Assembly: GCA_015501585.1 (NCBI GenBank)
Contig: JADNRY010000033.1
Coordinates: 62,001-126,000, forward strand
Direction: 5' to 3'
Source: Rhodocollybia butyracea
Taxonomy: Eukaryota; Basidiomycota; Agaricomycetes; Agaricales; Omphalotaceae
Length of the DNA stretch: 64,000 nt
Every line of letters begins with the position of its first letter. Position 1 is the stretch's first letter. Below the pieces are notes generated by a model. That model saw nothing but the letters and a program-made list of their open reading frames with translations, made no database searches and was not told the DNA's origin. Of the stretch, positions 36,244-47,900 are shown piece after piece. Made by a program: the position numbers and the translations under genes.

Positions 36244-39200
36244 ATGTCACAACAACCCAGCTCATCGAAACCATCCACACAAGCTTCAGCCACAACTAAG
36301 CCAGTTGCCGCCAACAACCCAGAACTTCCTTGTGCCCTAAGACCACATCTTTGGATTCCAACAAAATACCAAGATTGTTACAACAGCTTACAGACAGGAA
36401 AATACGAATTTTGTAACCGGAAAATCTGTCCAAACAGATACAACATACCCAGTCCAACAGAAGACATACCAGAAATAACATCTGGAATAGCACACAGAAT
36501 TGAAAAATCCCAGGAGAAAGCGGCAGTACCCAAACCAGCGGCACCAACATCACCTCCACAGCAGCCAGCCCAGAAAATATCAAGGGCATCATCACAAGCA
36601 TCACAGGCCTCTCAATCACAACCAACACAGCCAAAGCCGCAGCCACCACCGCCGCCCCCACCAGCTCCATCACCTGTACCATCAGATCACGATACTCCTT
36701 TGATCCCAATAGCAGATTTACCTCATAGCTCACCACCATCTGACGGAGACGATCCAGGATCATCAGACAAAGAAGAATCAGATAGCGACTCATCTGACGA
36801 CGAGATGTCCAAAGCACTGAAAGCATTTGATAAGGTCACCACCCTTAAACCGGATGGATCGAACTGGGACACATGGAAAAGCCGAGTAGAATTAGCTGCA
36901 AAGTCCATAAATTACGGCCAGTACCTCACATGGAATCCCCATGAAGCAACAGACACACGAGAAGCCGGCAATACAGGAGATAAATCATCTGATATAGATT
37001 TGCAAAATGCTTTAATTGGCAGATTATCGGATGGCATTTTTCGAAGGTATAGAAATTATACCAACACTTGTGATGTGTGGACAAATTTAATCGCTGATTT
37101 TGACTCCAAAAATGCGCTCACGGAATCACATCTGCAGAGACAGCTTCACACCATGCGTTGCTATGAACCATCTAGGGTTAATGAACACCTAGACACTGTG
37201 TTGGAAATCCCAGACAGAGCATTGAAACCCGTGGCATCGAATTTAGCGATGAAATGTTCAACAACACTATCATATCCTCTATCCCAAACCAATTCAGACC
37301 CACCATAAACGCACTTGTTGTAGTCACATCTCAAACCGACAAGAAACTGGCAACACAGGAATTGATTGCCACCATTCGTGCAGAAGCACAGGGACACGTA
37401 CGTAGTGCTAGTCATCACAACAAGGGGAAGAAGGAATTGGCTATTAGGATAACTATGCGGGAAATTCCCGAGGTCGAGGATTTTCTCAGAGGGGATTTTC
37501 TAGGGGCCGAGGAAACTCAAAACCAAGCGGACCTAACAGGTCTACTTCCGCATGTTTTAATTGTGGAGGGAAAGGACATTTTGCGAGCACATGTCCATCG
37601 CCTAAACGGCCACAGGCTAATCAAGCCAAAGAGAGTAGGGAAACTCACGAGCCGAAAGAGGGGAAGAAATCAGATGGAAATTGGAGATCTAGGCCAAAGG
37701 GAAGGAAACCGCATCTTCATCACAGATTGAAGAAGTCCCAGAATCATCTTGGGCAGCCATTGAGTTGTCATCGGACACCAGCTTCGTTTTTCCTCCCGCC
37801 AAATCCTACACCGAGCTTGGAAACTCGATGGCATCTTTCCAGATGTCCCCAAATACAGCAGAAACATATCTCACATTTGATTTCAATGATATTGCTGATG
37901 AACACGAAACAGCAATGATGGGAGCACATAGCCAAGGGGCTATATTATTTGATTCCGGATGTTCGAGCCACATGACTCCTATGGAGGACAGCCTCCAAGA
38001 TCTAAAGTCATTCAAGCAGCCAATGCCGGAACTTTTAATTCTAGCATGGCAGGTACGCTTCATTTGGATTTTCCAATTGATAACCACGGCAATACTTGAA
38101 CCGTCCCGCTTCATAACGCCCTCCTATGCCCCAACATTCCCAACACTCTTATTTCCTTGGGAAAACTCGATGATGATGGATACAATATCCACATTGGGAA
38201 TGGTTTACTCACCATGACTGACCCCAACAACAGAATCGTTGCACGCATTCCGAAGATCCATGGACTCTACCAGATTCCCATGGAGGAATATGCTTATGTT
38301 GCCAAAGATCGACTGGTATCACTCTATGACGCCCACTGCATCTTAGGCCATCAGAACTATGCTTATATTAAGCATTTATTCGCACACAACCAGATCAATG
38401 GGATGAGATTGGATAAATCTCACATGGACGAGCCGGAATGCCGTACATGCTTGCTAGCTAAGGCAGCAAGATTTCCGATTGCCAAATTACGGTCTTCTCC
38501 ACGAGCGGAGAATTACGGAGATGTTTTTCACATGGACGTCTGGGGACCCGCATCAGTTCAGACTATCAACCGTTGCACTTATGCCCTCACCATAGTCGAC
38601 GAGGCGACTCTATGGTTAGAGGAACCATTGCTGAAAAGCAAGGATAAAGCATTCACCCAGTACATCATTATTCAAACCAATCTCCAGACTCAATATGGCA
38701 TCACTGTTAAAATTCTTCACTCTGATCGAGGGGGAGAGTTTCTTAGCCGAGAATTCAACCAGTACCTGGAACGACTTGGCACCCAGCGGAGATTAACGGT
38801 GCATGACACTCCGGAACATAACGGCATAGCGGAACGCACTCATCGGACTCTACTGAATGCAGTACGAAGTCTAATCATTTCATCAGGACTCCCTAAATGG
38901 CTATGGGGATTTATGATGAAGTACGTGGTTTATATTTGGAACAGGACACCAAAGAAGGGAATAAATATGGCGACACCATACGAAAAACGATTCAATCAAA
39001 AACCCAACATTTCAAACTTTCAAATATTCGGGAGCATAGTGTATGTAAAGAAGGAGAAAGAGCCAGGAAAATTTGAACCACAGGCACAAGAAGGAAGATG
39101 GATAGGTATAGACACGGAATCTAACGGATATTTTATCTATTGGCCACAGCGACAAACAATTACCACGGAACGGAACGTAACAATTTCCAACAGGCAGATC

Positions 39201-41006
39201 CAACTCATTGAGGAGGAGGATGGAAATTTGGAAAATTTGGAAACATCAGTCACTGAGTCGGAACAGCCTATTATTCCTGTACCTGACGAAATTGCAGAGC
39301 CCATCCCGCCGGAACAACTTACCGGAAAACGTGTCAGGCGACCCACTCAGAAAATCAGGGATATCATTGAAGGATCAGCAGAGGGTAACACGGAACTCCG
39401 ATACCTTACAGCATCGCTTGCACAAGTCACATCTGAAATCGAATCAGATCCTTTATCAGTTGCAGAAGCTATGCGCCGACCTGATTGGCCGAAATGGCAA
39501 GAAGCCATGAACGAGGAGATATCCAGACTCAACCAGTGTGGAACTTACGATATAGTCACGGCACCATCAGATGCAAACATTCTCACATCCAAATGGGTTT
39601 ATCGGACCAAGAAAGATGAACAAGGACGGCTTACTAGTCACAGAGCCAGACTTGTGGTGCGAGGATTTAATCAAATCCCAGACATTGATTATTTTCCAGA
39701 TGAAACTTTCGCATCAGTTGCCAAACTCGCATCAGCCAGAACTATTCTCAGCATCGCAGCTGAACACAGCTGGATCATTCATCAGATGGATGTCAAATCA
39801 GCATATCTCTATGGCAAACTTGATGACAGCGAAAAGATCTACATGAAGGCACCAACCGGCATTAATCTAGGTGTAAAACCCGGACAAGTACTTCGACTCA
39901 AACTTGCCTTGTACGGACTTAAACAAGCAGGTCGAAGATGGTATTTGCGATTCAGGGAAATCATGACAAAGCTAGGCTTCAAACGGTCAGATTTTAATCA
40001 TGCCGTATTCTATCGCACCAACCCGTTCACAATCATTTTCATTCATGTGGATGATATGACATTGGTTACCAAAACTCTGGAAATTATGGCACAGCTGAAG
40101 AAATCTATCAGCGCGATTATCGAGGTCACAGATCAGGGCAAAATTCATTGGCTACTTGGAATCGAGATTCAGAGATCACTTCACAGCAGATCTATCCGTT
40201 TATCACAGCGATCATACATTGATGCTATTCTTAGCCGCTACGGATTCTCTGACATAAAGCCACTCTCCATTCCTTTCGACCCCCATATTCATCTCACCAA
40301 AGACCAGATGCCACAGACTGTGGAGGATATTATGCGGGATAAGCCTTACCGAGAAGCACTTGGTGCTCTCCAATATCTTTCCATTGCCACACGACCCGAC
40401 ATCACCTATACGGTTGCCATTCTTGCCCGATTCTCGCAAAATCCAGGCATCGCTCATTGGAACGGACTTAGGCATGTATACGCTTATCTGAAATATACCC
40501 GGGATTATTGGCTAACTTCAGGAGGAGTGCAGAAACATCCTGTCGAGGGATTTACGGACGCCGATGGAATGTCCCAAGAGGACAGACATGCCATATCAGG
40601 ATACGTTTTTATGCTTAACGGCGGAGCAGTATCATGGTCATCAAAGCGACAGGACACCATCTCTCTATCCACTACAGAAGCAGAGTACGTCGCTCTCACG
40701 CATGCAGCCAAGGAAGCAATTTGGCTTCGAAACCTCATCTCCAAGTTGTTCACTACAATTGCCGGACCTATCACACTTCACTCGGACAACCAATCAGCCA
40801 TTGCTTTAGCGAAAGATGACAGGTTTCATGCACGGACCAAACACATCGACATACGGTATCATTTCATTCGGTATGCTATTGAAGAAGGTAACATTTGACT
40901 TACTTACTGTCCAACCGAGGACATGACGGCAGACATTTTCACCAAGGCTTTGACTTCAGCAAAAGCCAAACACTTCGCATCGTCTATGGGACTTGCAAAG
41001 GTTTGA
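36244..41006 (+). pseudogene. Copia A gag-pol, several disabling lesions
   Basis: Compared with the C copy, this reading shows a +2 shift in gag near 37211-37222, an 18-bp loss in the RGRG-rich part near 37474, a 16-bp deletion near 38002-38009 between direct repeats CTAAAGTC, a 6-bp loss near 40329, and a TGA (40896-40898) where C has CGA. A long open stretch of about 900 codons (38157-40898) still carries integrase, reverse transcriptase and most of RNase H: LHSDRGGEF, NGIAERTHRTLL, HVDDMTLV and STTEAEYVALT. It cannot encode a full polyprotein. Confidence 0.85.
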
Positions 41007-41013
41007 GGAGGAG

Positions 41014-41430
41014 TGTTGGACTTTGTCATCTATCAACTTCACTATACTTACTATGGAACAGTCTTCTCACTTTGTTACTATCTATGGAACATTCTCTCTC
41101 GCTGTAACTACTGGTATGTGAACTAGTTGTACTATCTTTATCCTGCCCACTCGCCATTGCTTTATTATCGTGCTCTCGTCTATTCTTACTTACTTACCTT
41201 GTGCTCCATTCCACCCTCATCTTATTACTCTCACTCCGTCTGTGAACGCGCATTGTACTTATTATTAACTCGCTGGACTCGTATTTAAGCCTGTATGTAC
41301 TTGTGGAATATCAAGTTGTGTTTTCTCTGTTTGTGTCTGTGTCTGGACCTTCGTCTCCTCTGTGTTTGTGTGACCAGAGCCAACTAACAGTGTAGAGTAC
41401 ACTGTCTGCCTTATCGATCAACCTCTAATA
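41014..41430 (+). repeat. 3' LTR of Copia A
   Basis: 417 bp. It differs from the 5' LTR by a small deletion in the GTGAACGC..GCATTG stretch and a few substitutions. Confidence 0.9.
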
Positions 41431-41608
41431 TTCTTACCCTGTGTCCTGGAGTTCCAAGCAACAAGTGGTTGTTGCTCTTTCATCTTGCAAGGCAGAATAC
41501 CTTGCAGGTACTCACTGTGTTTGTGAGGCTCTTTGGTTTCGCAACTTCCTTGCGGAACTGGGATTTCCACAAACCCTTCCTACTTCTGTTTTCTGCAACA
41601 ACCTGTCA

Positions 41609-42224
41609 GGAAGTGAACATTTCCTGACTGAGGAAATTGAGCACATGATTGCCTTAATGCTGTATTATTCATATTTGACTATGATTGAGTCATATTGACT
41701 AGTTTCGGCTGTGGTATAATGTCTCGGAACCCAAAATGACTTTTATTATATTGTTTGTACATGAGTCAAAGTGACTCGGAACATGACTTGGAATGACTTA
41801 CTATGACTTATTATGACTTAGGTATATAGTATAAATACTGCTCGAGTAGATACATTGTCCCTCAGCCTTGTTATTTTGGAATTATTACCTCTGTGCAGCA
41901 TAGCTGTGAATTGAACCTTGATATGAAGTTATGAACCCTTGTTGCTCACTGTGAATAGCCAGAAGCACCACCAATTACCTGCTTACAACAGCAGAATACC
42001 TGATTACCACAGAAGAACTACATTTACCTGATTACCACAGAAGACGTCACATCTATTCCTTCAGAATACCAGAATATTACCTGTTAACACAGAAGAACCA
42101 TTGGAAACCACACTGTTAAATCAGCAACACCAAAACTCAATATTGTAGTAAATCTGCCCAACGGGCCCCTCGCTATCCTGTACATTGGGAAGATCCAATT
42201 GTGAACGGATCTTTACACAACCAA
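41609..42224. other. insertion of unknown type in the RNase H of Copia B
   Basis: The Copia B frame stops at NNLSG and resumes about 616 bp later at GTVLCTHNPHTH. The inserted sequence has a TATAAATA box at 41829, TGACTTA/GTGACTC repeats before it and a tandem of an ACCTGATTACCACAGAAGA unit at about 41998-42090. It looks promoter- or LTR-like, but I could not define its ends or a target duplication. Confidence 0.45.
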
Positions 42225-42444
42225 GGGACCGTCTTGTGCACACACAATCCTCACACTCATTTGAAAATGAAGTACATCTCTATTCGAGAGCATTTCATTC
42301 GTGATTGTGTTTCAAAACTACTCATTAAGGTAATCCATGTTTCCAACCAAGACAATCAGGCTGATCTTCTCACCAAACCACTTCACAGGACACTCCACAG
42401 GAGATGGATTAGCAGGCTCAGACTCGACGCGAGTCAAGGGGGGG

Positions 42445-42662
42445 TGTTAGTTATTGACTCAGTAGAGTCTTGAGGACTTATACAAATTATGGACTTATGG
42501 ACTGATATAGCTAAATTACTTTGCCATTACTTACCATCCTGGGCCAAAGTGAACCCCTATCATTGTTCCCTTCACTCCAGGTATGTACAAAAGGACTTGT
42601 ACCATTAAATACTAATCAACTATTGTTGTTCCCTTTGCTCCAGTCTTGCTCAACATTTAACA
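42445..42662 (+). repeat. 3' LTR of Copia B
   Basis: 218 bp, TGTTAG...TTTAACA, preceded by a G-run. It holds the about 63-bp internal segment that the 5' LTR lacks. Confidence 0.85.
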
Positions 42663-43012
42663 GAGGTCAGCACGTTGAGTTTAGCGAGCTGGTGTGAGCC
42701 CCTGGGTGCGAGTGTGTGCAAGCATGTGCGGTGGTGCAAGCAGAGTGCAAGCACCTCTGACTTGTCACACCATAGATAACAGAATTGTCTATTGGAACAA
42801 ACATCTTTTATTATGGACCAATCTATTAACCTGAGTAGAACCCAGGACTTCGCGTCTGATTGCCCCATATTTGTTTCAAATATTTCTGTTCTGATTCTTT
42901 CCCGACTCTTATTCCGATGGCCTGATACTTCCAAATACTTGTGACTACAGAAAAAAACAGTCCGGCATTGTGTTCGCATTTGTATGTACTGTAAATTAAC
43001 TACCAATTGTAT

Positions 43013-44024
43013 ATGGGTCGTCACCATAGTTCTCCAAAGAAGAATCGCCTCGTTGGTGCCATACAGGCTGGTAAAACAATCCCTGAAGCTGCTAAATTGA
43101 CCGATATTCCCTTTGGCACTGCAAAAAAAGATTTGGCGGAAATTTTCTAAAACAGGATCGACTCATAGACAGGGACACAATGGGCGCCGGACAAAAGTAA
43201 CCAATGTGACAAGGCAGCAGCTCATTGACACTGTTAAAAATAATTGTCGCATGCCATTTGAAGAGATCAGAAGCCGTGTTGAACCACAGCTTAGCATGAC
43301 AACAGTCAGGGACCATCTTGCCAAAGAACGTTACCATCGACGTGTTGCTAGGAAAGTTCCGTACCTCACAGTGCTGCAGAAGAGTAAAAGGAGAGCCTGG
43401 GCAAAGGAAAAAAAGGGTCACGACTGGGAGAAGGCCATCTGGTCAGATGAATGTTATGTTTATCTTGGTGACTTGCATGGTCGAGTGTTTGTTATGTGTT
43501 GCGCCGATGAAGAATACAAAGAAGACTGTTTAATTCCAACATTCAAACAGTCTAGCATTTGGGTTATGGTGTGGGGATGCATCATGAAGGGCAAGAAGGG
43601 GCCATTGGTTGTCTTGGAGTACCCAGGAGGGAAGGGAGGCGGGATGAATGCAGTGCAGTACCAGGATCAAGTTCTGGGACCAGCTATGCTACCATTCCTG
43701 GAAGAAATGGAGTCAGAGAGAGGAGAAGTAGATTTCCAGCAGGATGGCGCACCTAGTCATACAGCAAAATCGACGCTCAAGTGGCTCAAAGAGCGTAATG
43801 TCCCAATCTTTTCCCATCCACCATCTTCTCCTGATGTTAACCCTATTGAGCCAGTCTGGCATGAGCTCAAAACTTGTTTGAGGAAGCAGAGACACCAACC
43901 AACAACCATGGATGGCCTAAAGAGCACAGTAAAGGAGGTCTGGGATCAGATAGAGCTGGAAGATATTGATAAATATGTTGGGTGTATGGACAGGATTGTC
44001 GAAGGAGGTCACACAAAATTTTGA
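43013..44024 (+). CDS. Tc1/mariner-type DDE transposase, frame broken by one base
   Basis: ATG at 43013. The N-terminal helix-turn-helix region is followed by a long continuous frame to 44024, about 336 residues in all. The catalytic triad is visible: Asp in IWSDECYV, Asp in FQQDGAPSHTA and Glu in SPDVNPIEPVWHELK, the usual DD34E-type layout. The A7 run at 43123-43129 is one base too long for the two parts to be in frame. With six the reading is continuous. Terminal inverted repeats could not be identified by eye, so the element boundaries are unknown. It lies in the segment between Copia B and Copia C. Confidence 0.75.
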
Positions 44025-44425
44025 ATAGCTGAATGGGTAACATTGATGTATATAAACTTTCTGGAACAACCAAGGTTTTTTTCCGTGGTCACGAGTAGTA
44101 ACAATAATGTTATTTCACCGCTACTACTACAAGGTAGCTACGTACTGGAATGTGCCACTATTGAAAGTGAAAAGACATAGCTAGTCAATGGCTAGCAAAG
44201 ACAGCAAAAAAAAACCCACCTTGTGCACCACATATCATGGTCGGCAATGTGAAAAACAGAACCAACCTTGATAACAAAGGACTTGAGTGCTCTTGAGTGT
44301 TCTAGCAAGTTGAGGATGAGAGGAAGGCAGTTGAAGTCCCCAAACCACAACTGAGAAAGCAGACAAAGGGTTTCATGTAATACCAGAGTGTAATATTTAT
44401 ATTTATTGCTTGGTGGATGCTCAAG

Positions 44426-44848
44426 TGTTGGACTTCGTCATCTATCAACTTCATTATACTTACTATGGAACAGTCTTCCCACTTTGTTACTATCTATGGA
44501 ACGTTCTCTCTCGCTGTAACTACTGGTATGTGAACTAGTTGTACTATCTTTATCCTGCCCACTCGCCATTGCTTTATTATCGTGCTCTCATCTATTCTTA
44601 CTTACTTACCTTGTGCTCCATTCCACTCTCGTCTTATTACTCTCACTCCGTCTGTGAACGCTTCACGCGTTGTACTTATTATTAACTCGCTGGACTCGTA
44701 TTTAAGCCTGTATGTACTTGTGGAATATCAAAGTTGTGTTTTCTCTGTTTGTGTCTGTGTCTGGACCTTCGTCTCCTCTGTGTCTGTGTGACCAGAGCCT
44801 ACTAACAGTGTAGAGTACACTGTCTGCCTTATCGATCAACCTCTAATA
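44426..44848 (+). repeat. 5' LTR of Copia C
   Basis: 423 bp, TGTTGGAC...CTCTAATA. The right end AATA is one base from a perfect inverted TGTT/AACA. Confidence 0.92.
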
Positions 44849-44902
44849 GGTTATGGGCCCCGAGCCTAATCATTGACGCCACCATCCCAGACACCATTGT
44901 TG

Positions 44903-47900
44903 ATGTCACAACAACCCAGCTCATCGAAACCATCCACACGAGCTTCAGCCACAACTAAGCCAGTTGCCGCCAACAACCCAGAGCTTCCTTGTGCCCTAAG
45001 ACCACATCTTTGGATTCCAACAAAATACCAAGATTGTTACAACAGCTTACAGACTGGAAAATACGAATTTTGTAACCGGAAAATCTGTCCAAACAGATAC
45101 GACATACCCAGTCCTACAGAAGACATACCAGAAATAACATCTGGAATAGCACACAGAATTGAAAAATCCCAGGAGAAAGCGGCAGTACCCAAACCAGCGG
45201 CACCAACATCACCTCCACAGCAGCCAGCCCCGAAAATATCAAGGGCATCATCACAAGCATCACAGGCCTCTCAATCACAACCAACACAGCCAAAGCCGCA
45301 GCCACCACCGCCGCCCCCACCAGCTCCATCACCTGTACCATCAGATCACGATACTCCTTTGATCCCAACATCAGACTTACCTCACAGCTCACCACCATCT
45401 GACGGAGGCGATCCAGGATCATCAGACAAAGAAGAATCAGATAGCTACTCATCTGACGACGAGATGTCCAAAGCACTGAAAGCATTTGACAAGGTCACTA
45501 CCCTTAAACCGGATGGATCGAACTGGGACACATGGAAAAGTCGAGTAGAATTAGCTGCAAAGTCCATAAATTATGGCAAGTACCTCACATGGAATCCCCA
45601 TGAAGCAACAGACACACGAGAAGCCGGAAATACAGGAGATAAATCATCTGATACAGATTTGCTAAATGCTTTAATTGGCAGATTATCGGATGGCATTTTT
45701 CGAAGGTATAGAAATTATACCAACACTTGTGATGTGTGGACAAATTTAATCGCTGATTTTGACTCCAAAAATGCGCTCACGGAATCACATCTGCAGAGAC
45801 AGCTTCACACCATGCGTTGCTATGAACCATCTAGGGTTAACGAACACCTAGACACTATGTTGGAAATCCGAGACAGTCTTGAAACCCGCGGCATCGAATT
45901 TAGCGATGAAATGTTCAACAACACCATCATATCCTCTATCCCCAACCAATTCAGACCCACCATAAACGCACTTGTTGTAGTCACATCTCGAACCGACAAG
46001 AAACTGGCAACACAGGAATTGATTGCCACCATTCGTGCAGAAGCACAGGGACACGTACGTAGTGCTAGTCATCACAACAAGGGGAAGAAGGAATCGGCTA
46101 ACTATGCGGGAAATTCCCGAGGTCGAGGTGGATTCCGAGGTCGAGGATTTTCTCAGAGGGGATTTTCTAGGGGCCGAGGAAACTCGAAACCAAACGGACC
46201 TAACAGGTCTACTTCCGCATGTTTTAATTGTGGAGGGAAAGGACATTTTGCGAGCACATGTCCATCGCCTAAACGGCCACAGGCTAATCAAGCCAAAGAG
46301 AGTAGGGAAACTCACGAGCCGAAAGAGGGGAAGAAATCAGATGGAAATTGGAGATCTAGGCAAAAGGGGAAGGAAACCGCATCTTCATCACAGATTGAAG
46401 AAGTCCCAGAATCATCTTGGGCAGCCATTGAGTTGTCATCGGACACCAGCTTCGTCTTTCCTCCCGCCAAATCCTACACCGAGCTTGGAAACTCGACAGC
46501 ATCTTTCCAGATGTCCCCAAATACAGCAGAAACATATCTCACATTTTGATTTCAATGATATTGCTGATGAACACGAAACAGCAATGATGGGAGCACATAG
46601 CCGAGGGGCTATACTATTTGATTCCGGATGCTCGAGCCACATGACTCCTATGGAGGACAGCCTCCAAGATCTAAAGTCTATTCCGACTAAAGTCATTCAA
46701 GCAGCCAATGCCGGAACTTTTAATTCTAGCATGGCAGGTACGCTTCATTTGGATTTTCCAATTGATAACCACGGCAATACTCGAACCGTCCCACTCCATA
46801 ATGCCCTCCTATGCCCCAACATTCCCAACACTCTTATTTCCTTGGGAAAACTCGATGATGATGGATACAATATCCACATTGGGAATGGTTTACTCACCAT
46901 GACTGACCCCAACAACAGGATCGTTGCACGTATTCCGAAGATCCATGGACTCTACCAGATTCCCATGGAGGAATATGCTTATGTTGCCAAAGATCGACTG
47001 GTATCACTCTATGACGCCCACTGCATCTTAGGCCATCAGAACTATGCTTATATTAAGCACTTATTCGCACACAACCAGATCAATGGGATGAGATTGGATA
47101 AATCTCACATGGACGAGCCGGAATGCCGTACATGCTTGCTAGCTAAGGCAGCAAGATTTCCGATTGCCAAATTACGGTCTTCTCCACGAGCGGAGAATTA
47201 CGGAGATGTTTTTCACATGGACGTCTGGGGACCCGCATCAGTTCAGACTATCAACCGTTGCACTTATGCCCTCACCATAGTCGACGAGGCGACTCTATGG
47301 TTAGAGGAACCATTGCTGAAAAGCAAGGATGAAGCATTCACCCAGTACGTCATTATTCAAACCAATCTCCAGACTCAATATGGCATCACTGTTAAAATTC
47401 TTCACTCTGATCGAGGGGGAGAGTTTCTTAGCCGAGAATTCAACCAGTACCTGGAACGACTTGGCACCCAGCGGAGATTAACGGTGCATGACACTCCGGA
47501 ACATAACGGCATAGCGGAACGCACTCATCGGACTCTACTGAATGCAGTACGAAGTCTAATCATTTCATCAGGACTCCCTAAATGGCTATGGGGATTTATG
47601 ATGAAGTATGTGGTTTATATTTGGAACAGGACACCAAAGAAGGGAATAAATATGGCGACACCATACGAAAAACGGTTCAATCAAAAACCCGACATTTCTA
47701 ACTTTCAAATATTCGGGAGCATAGTGTATGTAAAGAAGGAGAAAGAGCCAGGAAAATTCGAACCACAGGCACAAGAAGGAAGATGGATAGGTATAGACAC
47801 GGAATCTAACGGATATTTTATCTATTGGCCACAGCGACAAACAGTTACCACGGAACGGAACGTAACAATTTCCAACAGGCAGATCCAACTCATTGAGGAG

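Larger units (their letters stand above)
35768..41430 (+). mobile_element. Copia LTR retrotransposon A (family A/C), degenerate
   Basis: The 5' LTR is 35768-36189 and the 3' LTR is 41014-41430. Both start TGTTGGAC and end CTCTAATA. TTCTT flanks both ends (35763-35767 and 41431-41435). GGTTATGGGCCC follows the 5' LTR, and GAGGAG precedes the 3' LTR. It sits in the RNase H region of Copia B. It is the same family as the element at 44426-50127, which shows what has been lost here. Confidence 0.9.
34357..42443 (+). pseudogene. Copia B reverse transcriptase-RNase H remnant, split by three insertions
   Basis: Starts within reverse transcriptase (NGPLDKEIYMHKP). GLYGLQQAGCQWY and VDDMLIG carry family motifs, the latter the catalytic DD. 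The frame is interrupted by the TA element (34842-35378), resumes with KALQNQLG and CMYLATCSCPDLLY, is split by Copia A (35768-41430) within RNase H, and resumes at SWSSKQQ...SSCKAEYLAG. It is cut again at NNLSG (about 41608) and ends with HNPHTHLKMKYISIREHFIRD and ADLLTKPL. At the first two sites, removal of the insert plus one target copy gives an uninterrupted frame. The last insertion (41609-42224) has no defined ends. Confidence 0.8.
20647..42662 (+). mobile_element. Copia LTR retrotransposon B, degenerate, carrying nested insertions
   Basis: The 5' LTR (20647-20800) and 3' LTR (42445-42662) begin TGTTAG and end TTTAATA or TTTAACA. GAGGT flanks both outer ends (20642-20646 and 42663-42667), so all 22 kb is one insertion plus later arrivals. 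GGTTATGGGCCC directly after the 5' LTR is the primer-binding site, and a G-run before the 3' LTR is the polypurine tract. Remaining coding parts are gag (20878-22266) and the reverse transcriptase-RNase H end (34357-42443). Protease, integrase and the first part of reverse transcriptase are missing, replaced by about 12 kb of other sequence. Confidence 0.85.

Noticed and set aside
42660..44425. Terminal repeats for the Tc1/mariner element
   Set aside because: No inverted pair flanked by TA was found around 43013-44024, so no element boundary is claimed.
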